A stretch of DNA of 64,000 bases from Artocarpus heterophyllus (lineage: Eukaryota > Streptophyta > Magnoliopsida > Rosales > Moraceae): NCBI GenBank assembly GCA_025403435.1, contig CM046347.1, forward strand, positions 28,050,183-28,114,182, in the 5' to 3' direction. Below are positions 35,720 to 47,600 of this stretch, piece after piece. The notes beneath the pieces were generated by a model. That model had not been told where the DNA came from and made no database searches. It saw only the letters and a program-made list of their open reading frames with translations. The position numbers were made by a program, and so were the translations under genes. Every line of letters begins with the position of its first letter. The first letter of the stretch is position 1.

Positions 35720-36499
35720 AAAAAGACGAAGAAAAAAAGAAAACAGAATGGAAATCAGAGCCAGATTCCTTTTTTGATCTCTGGCCACAATTCTTTTGTA
35801 ACTAGACCTGCTGAGTAGGGCTGGAAAATTCTGTAAATATTACATTAATGGAGCACAACCTCCCTAAACTCATTCCACCCGAGCACTATCTTTAAGGGAG
35901 GATTATGCCCAAGACGCCAGAACCCCAGCTCGAAAGACAGGATGTTGACTCCCCATCAAGGGAGTCATCCTCGTCAAACTGGACAGGGGGGCTAGTCAGT
36001 ATATGTATCATGTCTGTCATGTAGACACCCTTAAGTTGCTCGGCACATTTATGTGCCCGATTAGTCCTATACTTGTAAAGTTTCTTTAAAACTTCAACAA
36101 GTCTATGGGGGGCAACAGGGTAAGGTTAGCTATACACCGTTTATATTCTACCCGACCGAGACCAGAAACCTAAACTTGCTTGGATAACTAAGCAGAAACG
36201 GTAACTACTCAGAACGACCGAGAATAAAAGTCCTCGGATTAACTAAGGACGGGGGTACTCAGATTAACCGAGAATAATTGTACCCTTTACCTCTGCTTGG
36301 TCAGTTGTCTCCCATCTTGGGACCCTCCCTAGAAGTATCTAACTTTAAACATTACGTGGAATGAAAAATAAAACTACACGTAAGAAAGAGTAGATGCAAA
36401 ACGGGACAATATAAAATGTTTTAACACTTTATTTACTAGGGAGGTACAAGAAAGTTGGGCACCTCCCAAGCCGAGTTACAAAGCAAGAAAAGCAGAGGA
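35720..36499. other. spacer between integrase and antisense gene of Tat-1
   Basis: Noncoding. It begins A-rich (aaaaaagacgaagaaaaaaag) after the pol stop. No conserved frame on either strand. It lies between convergent ends of gag-pol (plus) and the antisense gene (minus), so it should hold the antisense gene's 3' UTR and terminator. Confidence 0.6.
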
Positions 36500-39002
36500 T
36501 CAATCGGCCCTAGTCTCATCACCAGCCTGAGTCTCGTCCCCGGCCGTATTGTCGTCTTGGCCTCCCTCGGCAGCCGACACATCCCCGTCGTCATCACCGT
36601 CCACAACGACGACCTCCTCAACATCCCGTTGTTGCTCGGCCTCGCCCTGGTCTGGCTCGGCAATGACCGACCAGTCGAATGCAGCCGCCTCGGGATGCTT
36701 TTCAATTAGATGGTTGCGGAGGTCCACCATTCCATCGAAGTAGAGATCGGTATACTCAGGGGATGTCTTAAAATCCTCGACCGTAGCGGCCAGCTGATCG
36801 AGGAGCACTGCTACGAATCGGTGATGCTCGGCCTATAGAGTTGCTAGCCGACCCTCTAGCTGAGCAGCTTTCTATTCCTGTCGAGCGGCCTTATCCTCAG
36901 CCTCCTTGAGCCGCCTCAACATGTCCTCGGCCTCGGATTTTGTTTTCCGGGCTTCCTCCTTGGCCCGATCAAGTTCACCCTTCTTCTCGTCGAGCTCTCT
37001 GTCAGAGTCCAACTTCAGCAGGAGGGTCTTCTTGTGCCTTTCTTGCTCCTTGTGGATCTCCCTCACCCCGACGGAGTGCGCCATGTGCACAACGGCGCCC
37101 AGCTGTGAAAATTACAAGGGGTTATCCTTGGCAAAAATTACAAGGGGTTTAACAGTTGGTCAGCTCACACACTTACCGAGGCTGCCGTTCGGAGCGCTAT
37201 GTTGTACAAGTCTCAAAAGTCCTCACCCTGAATGTCCATAAAGAAGTCATTCGAGGGAGCCACATCTCCGAGGCGTTCGAGGAGCATGCCGCGGTAGTTT
37301 GGGCACCTTCTTTGTTGGTCCTCGGAAGAACCTCTAGACGCCTCGTCTACTCGGCCGACCTCTACCGAGGTCCTTATTGGCGGTGGTGGTGGGGCTTGGA
37401 CTGATGTGGAGGTCTGCCCGGTGCGTGTCGGGGGCTCGGGCGCTGGCGTCCGCTTACGCTTTTTGCTGGCCTCAACGGCCTTGCCCTTGCCCTTCCTCTG
37501 TGCTGACATCTGGGCAAGCCTGCCAGCGCGGGAGCTCGATGCGGTCATTTCTGCACAAAGAAAATTCCAGTTAAACGAAGGGCGACTATAAATAAAATTC
37601 TGGGCTGACCTCCGATCTGGAGTTGGCCCGACGGGTACAGGAGCCTAATCACGCCCTCGAGGTTCTCGTCGGCTACAGGTGGCCCCGCATCGAGGGAGCC
37701 ACTGGACGAGTCCTCGGTACTGGACGATGAAGGCTCCCTCGTCGGCCACCCGGACCAGGAAGTGCTTGGCCCTGGAAGATCCGCATCACCCAGATGGGCA
37801 ACAGTAACCTGCCCGGTTTCCCAGGCAGGACGCCTAGCTCGGGGAAAACTGCTGGATTCCCTGAACCAACCGTATCTGGACAGAGTGTCCTTTCTCAGAA
37901 GAAAGGACTGTTGTCTGGATGACTCAGGCTTCTCGAACAGTTCATCCACGGCCTCTATCACGTGGCTCGGTGCCCAAGGGCGCTTGGTCCAGACGTGCCC
38001 CAGCTCAAATGACCCTGGCACTTGTTCATCCTCGGGGATAGCTTCACCGGCTCGGGCTAAAAAGTTTCCCCAGACGTAAAACCATTCGCACTTCCACAGC
38101 TTGTCCGAGTCGGGGTTGCCCAGAATAAAGTCCTTTCTGAAGCCGAACTGCCGAGGAAGCTTCTTCATCTTAAATACTTGCTTGAAGGCCTCCAACGGCA
38201 TCTCAGTACTCCGGTGGTACTTCCACAAAATATACATCCTGATCAGCGACCTATAGCTGTTTGGGTTCAATTGTGCCAGGCACATATTAAAGTCATTAAG
38301 CGCCCGACGAAGGAAACGGTGCAGTGGTAGACGCAGCCCGGCCTTGAAGAACTCGGTGTAAAGTGTGATAAATCCCTCCGGCGCCTCTAAAGGTGAATCT
38401 CCCTCTCCGGGGACGACAAGATTCACATCGGCCGGGATACCATACTCGTCGCGTAGGGCCTCTAACCGCGACTCCGTGATCGCACTTGTATAACCCGCCG
38501 CCAAGGTTTGCCCAGGGCGGCTTACCCGATATGCTGTAACGCCTCGCACGCGGGTGGCCCGGACCTCTTGCTCCATTTCTGGCTGCTCTGCCCCTGTATC
38601 CTCAGCTACATGCTCCTCATCGGAGGCATCAACTGTAATCACACCTGCAACTTGGACGGGGGCCTCAGCATTCTGACCAGAGGCGCTCGGAGCATCCTAA
38701 TGGGTTTGAAACTCAGTCCTTTCCCTTGGAAAAACTTGGGAATGGCCCGCTGTTGCCGCCCCGGTATAAGGGTCTTGTTCCCTGGACGGCCTGATAAGCT
38801 TATGCCCGCCCAGCAAATTCAAAAATCCTTGCTCGGGCACGGTCTGGGAATCGACCCTTAGGATCTGCTCCAGCCGCCTGGCCCCTTCCCGTCTTTGGGA
38901 TGCCGCCTCAGTATCAGATTGAGTCGAAGAAGAGCTACTGCTCTCCCCGCTACTTTCCGACCATGAAACCTCCACGTTTTGTGAGTCTGACAAATCACTC
39001 AT
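36500..39002 (-). pseudogene. Tat-1 antisense gene, three exons, transposon-associated (PF04195-like)
   Basis: A gene antisense to gag-pol. Exon 1 is 39002-37610, exon 2 is 37550-37177 and exon 3 is 37102-36500. Introns have GT...AG ends (5' sites gtcagc and gtaagt). The exon sum is 2,370 nt, exactly 790 codons. Protein features: Ser/Glu-rich N-terminus (MSDLSDSQ), then a segment with FFKAGLRLPLHRFLRRAL and NPNSYRSLIRMYILWKYH that resembles the plant 'putative gypsy type transposon' domain. A Lys/Arg-rich stretch (GKGKAVEASKKRKR) could be a nuclear signal. A charged coiled coil fills exon 3, with an acidic tail. Four nonsense codons (38697, 37213, 36872 and about 36834) are TAG or TGA at sites that read as Gln or Arg. 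Tat-2 keeps both intron positions. Antisense frames are known in Tat/Grande-type elements; the function is unknown. The exon model is my inference. Confidence 0.82.
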
Positions 39003-39142
39003 TTTCACTCAAAAAATTACCTGCTCGGGTTCTTGGTAGCTCGGTTGATATAATCCTCGGCTATTACTTGAGCTCGGTAGCCAAAACTTCTCGTTCGTAA
39101 AATTTTTGAAAATGAAGTGCAAATTACGGAGGGGAGGGACCC

Positions 39143-39168
39143 TATTTATAGCCATTTTAAGCGGGAAA
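39143..39168 (-). promoter_or_regulatory. promoter of the Tat-1 antisense gene
   Basis: On the minus strand TTTCCCGC (39161-39168), a canonical E2F-type site, is followed after exactly 10 bp by TATAAATA (39143-39150). The antisense ATG lies 140 bp downstream. Tat-2 has the same module with the same 10-bp spacing (51863-51888). Use of the sites is inferred from conservation. Confidence 0.7.
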
Positions 39169-39365
39169 TTCGAGCGTGAAAACCCAAAAGGCGTAATTAA
39201 TACGCCTGACAGCCGCACAGACGGCTGCGACACGACATACGTCCCTTGTCTGATCCGTGCGTCTTTTCGCCGTACCCCACTCCTAAGTGTCGCTTGGCCT
39301 TCTTCCTTTGAGCCGACCTCACCCACTCGGCATAGTCCACCCGGCCTAACACCGACCAGGTGAAC

Positions 39366-39376
39366 TGGGGGGCTAA
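39366..39376 (+). promoter_or_regulatory. polypurine tract of Tat-1
   Basis: tggggggctaa directly before the 3' LTR. Tat-2 has the same tract inverted at 51654-51664. Confidence 0.75.
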
Positions 39377-39999
39377 TGTTGAGGGTAAGCTCAGCACCGC
39401 CATCGAGGACCCTAACTTGGTGGTCAGCAACTCAGTTCAGCAGACATAGGCTACCGCCCGACCCGACGACTTATGCTTCTTCTCGAGGTGCCTTCCATTT
39501 ATCTGAGGGCACACCCCCAAGAAGGCTGCCACCTCGGGGATGTACAGTAGCTCGGGCCGGGCCATGCTATTCATCATAATACGTCACTACTCATCCTTGT
39601 AGGCCAACATCAGGCAGACGTGCTGCCATCCGATAGAGTCCAATCCATTGGACAATGGACGCGACACTTGTCATTTATTGCTTGATACACTTTGATGTGA
39701 CACCTGGGTAATGGGTAAAACCCATCTTACACCCGATCCAGCTGGTGGCCTATAAATAGGATGCATTTATGACGTTTTAGAGAGAGAGACCTCTTCTCAC
39801 TTAATTAGCTGCCGACCTCTACCGAGCAATACTTGCCTTGAGCATCGGAGAGCCCTTGTCTATTGACTAACCCCATTTCTCTGAATCATCCCTCTCGCAG
39901 GTACTCATTCCCGACCAGGGGCAAGCTTAAGAGGTGGTCAGAAGGTGTACAGTCACACGTGGGTGTTGATCCGACACCGGACAGTGGTAAGCATCAACA
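39377..39999 (+). repeat. 3' LTR of Tat-1
   Basis: 623 bp, the same length as the 5' LTR, with about 20 differences. It is followed by TSD CCTCC at 40000-40004. Confidence 0.96.
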
Positions 40000-40490
40000 C
40001 CTCCAATGTACCAACATGCATACCACTATTAAGATGTGGGTGGTACCCTTTGGTACATCAAAAGACGCAAGTCAAGACAACGGGCCCACTATTCATCTCA
40101 GGATTAAGATACAATACAAATGATATTCTAAAGTGAATCTATTTGTCGAGATAGAATTATTAATTCAAATCAATTCACTTTGTGTTCCGATCCAACACAT
40201 CGTCACCTATGACAACGTGCCAATGTTTCTATTCATGGAGTCCACCTCCGATGGTCAAGACAAACCATCTCCCAATGGAGATATAAACAACATAACAATC
40301 TTTATATGAATAAAGTGCCCAACTTTATTCCCTCGATTGTGGATCTTATGATTTAGACTATCACTTTAAGAATCGTGTCTTCCGCATAATCTATTCATCA
40401 TATGCCCAATTCTTAAGGTTTAAACTAACAGTCTCAGACTATTGTTTACTTAACATACATTCAACAAATATAAACATAAAGAGGACAAGA
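40000..40490 (-). repeat. Copia LTR fragment, right part (continues 28201-29384)
   Basis: It resumes the interrupted LTR (cctccaatgtaccaacatgc; the solo LTR has the same text at 50775) and stops at aaagaggacaaga near 40490, about 120 bp short of the LTR border. Confidence 0.9.
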
Positions 40491-40911
40491 GTTGAAGCAA
40501 AATTTTGAGGACCCATAGCCATAGAGGAAGCATACCAAGAGCGAGACCTTGAACATGATCTCAGTGCACTCGCATGGAAAGTCTTAGAGCCTCCTACTTG
40601 TCTTATCGCAGACATTATGGAACTTTAGCTGTCTCATCACAAGTGGCACCTAACAAAGGTGTCCTACCACCAAGGAACTTAATTAGTAGGGAGATGGTTG
40701 CTATGGTAAGCCACTCTAGAAGGAGGGGCACAGATGCAGCCACATCCAATGCGGGGCATACACTAAGTCAATACCTGAGACAGGCCTTTTTGCTTAGGGA
40801 ACACTCGAGGTGGGGTTCGATGGTATGCCCACTGACAATGTTTTAGATTCCCTAGCCTAAGGAGGAGTTCAATCCGACACACTTGACACAAACAATTGTT
40901 TGTCAACAACT
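40491..40911. other. unassigned 0.4-kb segment between two Copia LTRs
   Basis: It matches none of the elements in the window. A plus-strand frame (40574-40846) is open but unrecognised. Both borders are Copia LTR sequence (truncated left, intact TGTTAGAC start right). It could be the original target of Copia-2 or a piece of another repeat. Confidence 0.4.
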
Positions 40912-42346
40912 TGTTAGACATGTATGCCCTAAAGAGTAAAACTGTAATATGTTTTTGGAGACATTTTTGTCAATAAAGAATTTATTTATTATTTATATAC
41001 CGAATCTTGTCCTCTTTATGTTCATATTTGTTGAATATATATTATGTAAACAAAAGTCTGAGACTATCATTCTAAACCTTTAAGAATTGGGCATATGATG
41101 GACAAATTATGTGGAAGACATGATTCTTAATGTGACGGTCTAAATCATAAGATCTGCAATCGAGGGAATAAAGTTGGGCACTTTATTCATGCAAAGATTG
41201 TTATGTTGTCTTATCCCCATTGGGAGATTATTTGTCTTGGCCATCAGAGGTGGACGCCATGAATAAAAACATTGGCACATTGTCATAGGTGACGATGTGT
41301 TGGATCAGGACATAAAGTCAATTGATTTGGATTAATAATTCTATCTCGGTAAATCAATTCACTTTAGATAATCATTTGTATTATATCTTAATCCTAAAAT
41401 GAATAGTGGGCTTGTTGTCTTGACTTATGTCTTTTGATCTACCAAAGGGTGACACCCATATTTTAATGAAGGTATGCATGCCAGTATGTTGGAGGCATGA
41501 CTTTTGATAGCATAGACCTGTTATTCATAGATATAGAATCCATAGCTCCTTTTTAGGAGTAGTGATATCCTTTTATATGTATTATCCTGTAATTAGAAAA
41601 CTAGAGCACTCAACCATTTGGATACATAGGTGTAACCGGATGGCATACTGTCTATGGATGGTATGGTTTTTGATGGCGAGATAATGGAACGTAAGATAAA
41701 AATCATTGGGAAGGTAAGATAGAACTTCTCCTTAAGCTGATTATGGATAATTCTATGGGGGTACGAAACAATATGATATGTCATGGAGACTTAGCTATAC
41801 GAGCTTCGTAATTCTATATAGTTCGAGAGTGTAGCTCCAAGCTTTTAGTGGAGTAGTGTTGGAGTTGATAATTATGAAATGTATATTTGAGATATTGGAT
41901 TTCATAATTATCGAGAGCTTGAACTACATAGGTCCATTTGGTCCCCTTTGCTAGCTTACAAAAATCTTGTAACGATACACCTTGCTTTTCTAATAATTAG
42001 TGACTTATGTTAGATTTATCAGATTAGCTAAAATTTGAAAGAATCAAATAACTCACGTCTGTTTATCAGGTTGAATTAATTTTGTGACAAAAATGATTGA
42101 ATATAAACTTGTTAAATTATCAAAATCAGATAATTCATGTCTGTTTATTAGTTAGATTAATTTCAAATTAATTTAAGATAAACTTATTGAATTATTAGGA
42201 ATTCATTTATTTTCCTAGAGATTATCTAGATAAAGTTGTGTTAATTAGATAACTTTTCTATTGGGTTATTTAAATTAAAACTGAGACTTCATCCTATAGA
42301 ATCTCAGGTGGAAAATAAAAGATTCGCTGAGATTTTTATCGATAGT

Positions 42347-42422
42347 TCGGCATGCCGATCCTTAGGTTCGGCCTGCCGATGAGGCAAGTTCGGCATGCCA
42401 GTTAAACAGATCGGCATGCCAA
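42347..42422. repeat. palindrome array in Copia-2 LTR, upstream of TATA
   Basis: Four copies start at 42347, 42368, 42390 and 42411 (steps 21, 22, 21). The first, TCGGCATGCCGA, is a perfect 12-bp palindrome. The array ends about 117 bp before the TATA box, a position typical of upstream promoter elements. Confidence 0.85.
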
Positions 42423-42538
42423 CCAGACGATGAAGAGATCATACGTTTTCATGCAGATTTCATTAGATATTGATCCAAATTTGATTCTAATTCAAATTTT
42501 GAGGCATTATCTGATAAGGACTGACTATTGGGTCTAAC

Positions 42539-42547
42539 CTATATAAA
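42539..42547 (+). promoter_or_regulatory. TATA box of Copia-2 LTR
   Basis: ctatataaa, followed by a G-rich stretch (aagggagtgag). The counterpart in the solo LTR is TTTATATA at 49716-49723 (inverted). Confidence 0.7.
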
Positions 42548-42902
42548 AAGGGAGTGAGTCTCATTATTATTTAGATCAATTGAGAGATTAAGAGTGAAAC
42601 TTTGATAGTGAGATTCTGAAACACCCTAAGAGCTCTTGTTCATAAACCACAAACATTAGTTTTGGGTTCTCTTATATGAGCCCACACTCACCCCAATTGT
42701 GGATAGAGAATAGAAATGTGGGCTAGTTGGTTGAGGTCCTTCTAGAACGTTACTTTGTTACAATGATTGAGGAAGCTTTTTGGCATTTACAAGGTTAGTA
42801 AGATCTAGTTAATTTATGTATATAGCATGTCAAACTTGTGTTTTAGAAAATACTCTAACATAAAAACTTTTAAATTCTATTGTGTACTATTTTTCCAATA
42901 AT

Positions 42903-42914
42903 TGGTATCAAAGC
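42903..42914 (+). promoter_or_regulatory. primer binding site (tRNA-iMet) of Copia-2
   Basis: TGGTATCAAAGC, one G-to-A change from the perfect iMet complement, 2 nt after the LTR. Confidence 0.85.
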
Positions 42915-44600
42915 CGCGGTTTTTTCATAAATTTACAAGTTTGTGATCTTGCTATATATGTAAATTATGTGATCTTGATCTCTCCTATACTTGAATTTAG
43001 TTTTATAGAAAGTTGGCACTCTAGGTTTCTATATATTCTTATATGTTGTCATGGATTATATGATGAATGCTTATTAATTTATTATGGTTGATTAAATTAA
43101 TATTTAATTATTTATTAATTAATTAATTTATATTGGTTATGGTTTCTTAGAGGTTAAAATATGTAATTACTTTTTTCATGTAATTAGAAGGTAGACTATC
43201 ATCATTGTCTAGGAATTTTTGTTTAATTTTAAATTTGTAAGAATTTTGTAATTAAATAATCATTCGGAGAAGACAGATCTAGAAGGTGGATATAGAAGAT
43301 GGATGATGGCATCCACAGGTATTTCCTGAGCCTATGATTTTATGTTTTTGAAATATTGAGAATAAAATTGATAAATTTCAATAGAAACTGTATTTTCTGA
43401 AAAGGGTGATCTTTGCTCAATCGGCATGCCAAACCCTCTAGTTCCGTAGGCTGATGGTCGCAAGATCGGCAGGCCAAACTTCGGCTTCAGTAGGCTATCA
43501 GCGAGGTAAAAATCAGGTGGCTCTAGCAACAAGCCAAACTTCTAGTTCGGTAGGCCGATCTGTCATGAATCGACAGGCCGATCTATGAAGATCGATAGGC
43601 CGGTGGTTCATGACTGGCAGACCTATCACCCAGATTGGCTTGCCGACAGAGAGGTGAAAATTTTTCTAGAAAAGGAGCATTTTTTAATGTAGTTTTAATT
43701 TTATGTTCGGGACAATTCTAAGAAACATCAAAAATTGGATATGATCAGAAATATAAAGTATTTGATTCATACAGGATTGAAGACTTGAAGATGGGCATTA
43801 CATAAAGAATGATACAGTTTGAGGATTCAAGGATGAAGAATCGATAACATGTTTTGATTATACTCTTGCAATCTTTGTTTTCTATTCTCTAGGGTGGAAC
43901 CATAATATTATAGTTATTTATTATTATTTTGCTAAAAGCTACATTGCTTCGCTTATCTGCATTATAATACGATTTGCCATGTATATTGATAACATGCCAT
44001 ATAGAATAGAGACTGTCGCTCATTTGAAATTACTTATACATGTCTTTTTTTTTTTAAATAAAACCTTGATTTCAAAAGATTGATCCATAGGAAGGTTTTC
44101 GAAGAGAGGACCTAAGGCCTCTATCGTTGGTCCATAGGAAGAACATGGTGGTCCTGACCCCTAGGAAGGTATTTCTATCATGTACCAGATTGTATCTCCT
44201 AGAGGATAAGGTATTTTAGCATGATTTATGGATGCATACCCCTAGGTGGTGATTATAAATCAAGGATAAAAATTGGAACTATGGTTATGCACTCATATTA
44301 GCCTCTCCTAGGAGCTCTGTTAAGAAAATTAATGGCCAAAGAAATGATTACTAATATATGCTGGATCATACGGGTCCTGGATGGCATATATTAATCAAGA
44401 GGAGATCCGTGTTCCTGATTGAATTTGGCATGACTCCCCTAGGAGCTTGTTGAATTCTAAGTTAGGAATTATCGTTGTAAGGATATGATATTTTTAAGAT
44501 TTTGACACATAAACACATTTGTATGATTGTGTTTTCTTACTAAATAATTATGATATGTTTGCTTATGTTTGGTATATGATATCTTTATTGTAGAATAAAA
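42915..44600 (+). other. Copia-2 5' leader (noncoding)
   Basis: A 1.7-kb untranslated stretch, collinear with the Copia-1 leader. It contains the palindrome array at 43421-43646 and several cctagg boxes also present in Copia-1. No conserved frame. Confidence 0.8.
43421..43646. repeat. palindrome array in Copia-2 leader
   Basis: Copies, of varying quality, start at 43421, 43443, 43466, 43487, 43526, 43547, 43570, 43592, 43614 and 43635 (steps 22, 23, 21, 39, 21, 23, 22, 22, 21). The same double step as in Copia-1 shows the array is ancestral to both. Confidence 0.82.
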
Positions 44601-47600
44601 ATGTCTAAAAACACTTTATCTTTGATACTTGACAAAAACCAATTAACCGGAGAGAATTATAATGATTGGAAACGAAACTTGGATATTGTCCTGTCCTTTG
44701 AGAAGCTGAAATTTATACTGACAACCCATTGTCCTCCTGAGCCTACGGGACATTCCACCAATGAGCAATTCCAAGCGTACGATTGCTAGAAAGATGCAAA
44801 CGATCAGGCCCACTGCTATGTTATGGCCAGCATGAATAACATACTGCAGGCTCAACATGAGGATTATGAGACTACTAAGCAGATCTTGGATAATTTAGAA
44901 GACATGTTTGGAGGCCAGGTGCTAACAAAGCGGCAAGGAGCGCTTCAGAAACTCTTAAACTGTAAGCAAAGGCCAGGGACATCTATAAAGGAGCACATGA
45001 TGTTGGTCATGGGTTACCTCACTGAGGCTCAAACTAATGGAGTCAACGTTGATGCTGAAACTCAGATGACTATGGTCTTTAAGACTCTGTCAAAGGAATT
45101 TATTCCATTTAGAGCTACTTTTAATTTGAGCAATAGGCAGGATATGACCTTAACAGAATTAATGAATAGTTATAGTAGTTTGAATTACTGAGCAATGAGT
45201 CTCTTGCGGGTGGAGAGGCCAATTTGGCAGCTGCTTCTGGTTCTACTCCCAATTTTGGGAATGGAAAGAAGCAATAGGTTAAAAATAGGCAGTCTTCTAT
45301 TCCTACTAACAACAAGAGCAAGAAGAAGAAGAAGAAGAAGAAGAACCCAAAAAGGCTAAAGTGCTTCTTCTATGGGAAGGTCAGGCATATCAAGAAGCAT
45401 TGTAGGGACTTCCTTTCTAAAGGAGGTAGGTGTGATCTTCTATATCTAGAAACTTGTTTGGTTGAGGAATTTACAAGGGTTCAAAGAAACAAGAACTCTG
45501 CTTCATAAAGACTTCACACTTCGGATGGGCGATGGATCCTTGGTCTTGGCGGAATCAGTGGGAGACGTCCATCTTTATTTTGATAATTATAGGAATTTAA
45601 TTTTGTGAGATTATTTTTATGTTCCTAAATTTAAAAGGAATTTAATTTCTCTAGCTTGTTTACTTAAAGACTCCTATTTGATTTCTTTTAATAATAAAGT
45701 GATGATTCATAAAAACAAATCTTTTATCTATTCTAGATGGATGCAAAATAATCTATATTTTATCAAACCTAAGATGGACTTACTGCTTAATACTAAGATG
45801 AATGATAATAACTCTAAAAGACTTAAAACTTCTCACTCTAATAAGACTTATCTTTGGCATTTATGTCTTGATCATATTAACCTAAATAGGATTCAAAGGC
45901 TAGAAAGGGATGGACCTTTAAGTCACTTAAAGGTGAAAACTATACCTCAATGTGAATCTTGTTTGGAGGGTAAAATGACCAAAAGACCATTCGGGTCTAA
46001 GGGCAATAGGGCCAAAGGGGTTCTAGAACTTGTGCATAGTGATGTTTGTAGAGCAATGAACATCTGAGCATGAGGAGGGTATAAGTACTTTGTCACTTTT
46101 ATTGACAATAACTCAAGGTATGGGTATGTGTACCTAATGCACCATAAAAGCAAAACTTTTGACAAGTTTAGGGAGCTTTAGGCTGAAATGGAAAAACAAT
46201 TAGGTAGACCCATAGAGAATACCTTTCTGATGAGTTTCTAAGACACTTATTGGAGAAAGGAATTTTATCTCATTTGACTGCGCTGGGCACTTCGTAGCAG
46301 AATGGCATAGAAGAGAGAAGGAATACGATTTTATTAGACAGGGTAAGGTCCATGATGAGTTATTCATCATTGCCTTTAAATTTTTGGAGATATGCACTAC
46401 AAACTGCATGTTATCTTTTGAGCAACGTGCCTTCAAAATCGGTCCCTAAAGCTCCTCATGAGTTGTAGATGGGCAAGAAAACATCCTTAAACCATATTCA
46501 CATATGGGGATGTCTAGCTAATGTCTTGTTTAAGGATGTGAATAAGTTGAAAGCACGTTCGAAAGTTTGTATGTATAGAGGATATCCAAAAGGGACTAAA
46601 GGGGGTTATTTCTATAACTCAAAGGAAAATAAAGTCATGGTTTCAACTAATGCAACTTTTCTTAAGGAAAGTTACATGAATCACTTTAAACCTCAGAGCA
46701 AATTGGTGCTTAAGGAGTTAAGAAATGATCTAATTGTTCAAGAGGTTCCGAATGAAACCATTTCGATCAGTGTAGAAAGACCAAATGAACCTGAACAACA
46801 ACCTAAGGGGCTTTGGTGAGGGGGAGGATCAGGCATCAAGAGGTATATGTTTAATGGGGAAGCCTTTTTGGCTGAACCAAATGAAAATTATAGGGATCCT
46901 TATACATACGCAGAGGCTATAAAGGATGTTGATTTGAAACTCTAGACAGAGGCCATTAATATAGCGATGAAGTCTATGGAGACTAATCAGGTCTGGAAAC
47001 TTGTGGATCTTTCCGAAGGGGCAAAAACCATAGGGTGTAAGTGGATCTACAGGAGGAAAAGAGGAGTGGATGGAAAGGTTGAAACCTTTAAGGCTACACT
47101 GGTAGCTAAGGGTTATATACAAAAGAAAGGAATCGATTACGAGGAAACCTTTTTGCCTATAGCCATGTTTAAGTTCATCCGGATTCTCTTGTCCATAGCT
47201 ACAGCTCTCAACTACAAGATTTGGCATATGGATGTCAAGATGGCTTTTCGGAATGGCTATCCTGATGAGTCTATTTATATGAAACAACCAGACAAGTTCA
47301 AGGTCAAGGGTCAAAGGGGTAAGGTTTGTAAGCTACTAAAGTCAATTTATGGACTTAAGCAGGCTTCCTGTTCTTGGAACATAAGATTTGATCAGGTGAT
47401 CAACACTTATGGGTTTTCACAAAATGTAGACGAGCCATGTGTTTACAAACACATTAAAGATGGGAAGGTAGTTTTTCTATTGCTCTATGTAGTTGACATT
47501 CTGCTAATTGGCAATGACAATGGGCATTGTCATCAGTCAAATTATGGTTGACCAAGCAGTTTTACATGAAGGACTTGGGTGAGGCTAATTTTGTTCTTGG

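Larger units (their letters stand above)
29385..39999 (+). mobile_element. Tat-1: complete Ty3/Gypsy Tat-lineage element, TSD CCTCC
   Basis: 10,615 bp with two LTRs of exactly 623 bp, TG...CA ends, and CCTCC duplicated at 29380-29384 and 40000-40004. Gag-pol is on the plus strand and an antisense gene lies downstream of integrase. A second RNase H between the RT-linked RNase H and integrase marks the Tat lineage. By eye about 20 LTR differences (3 percent), nearly all transitions. It interrupts a Copia LTR: the flanks joined together match 50755-50790 of the solo LTR. This is the best-preserved element here, yet it has one frameshift and several stops. Confidence 0.96.
40912..42900 (+). repeat. 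5' LTR of Copia-2
   Basis: It begins TGTTAGACATGTATGCCCT and ends ttttccaata, 1,989 bp. The terminal CA has decayed to TA. The palindrome array and TATA box are listed separately. Confidence 0.93.

Noticed and set aside
36906..37241. Plus-strand Ser-rich frame in Tat-1
   Set aside because: Complement of antisense exons 2-3. The minus-strand model is supported by splice sites, phase and Tat-2.
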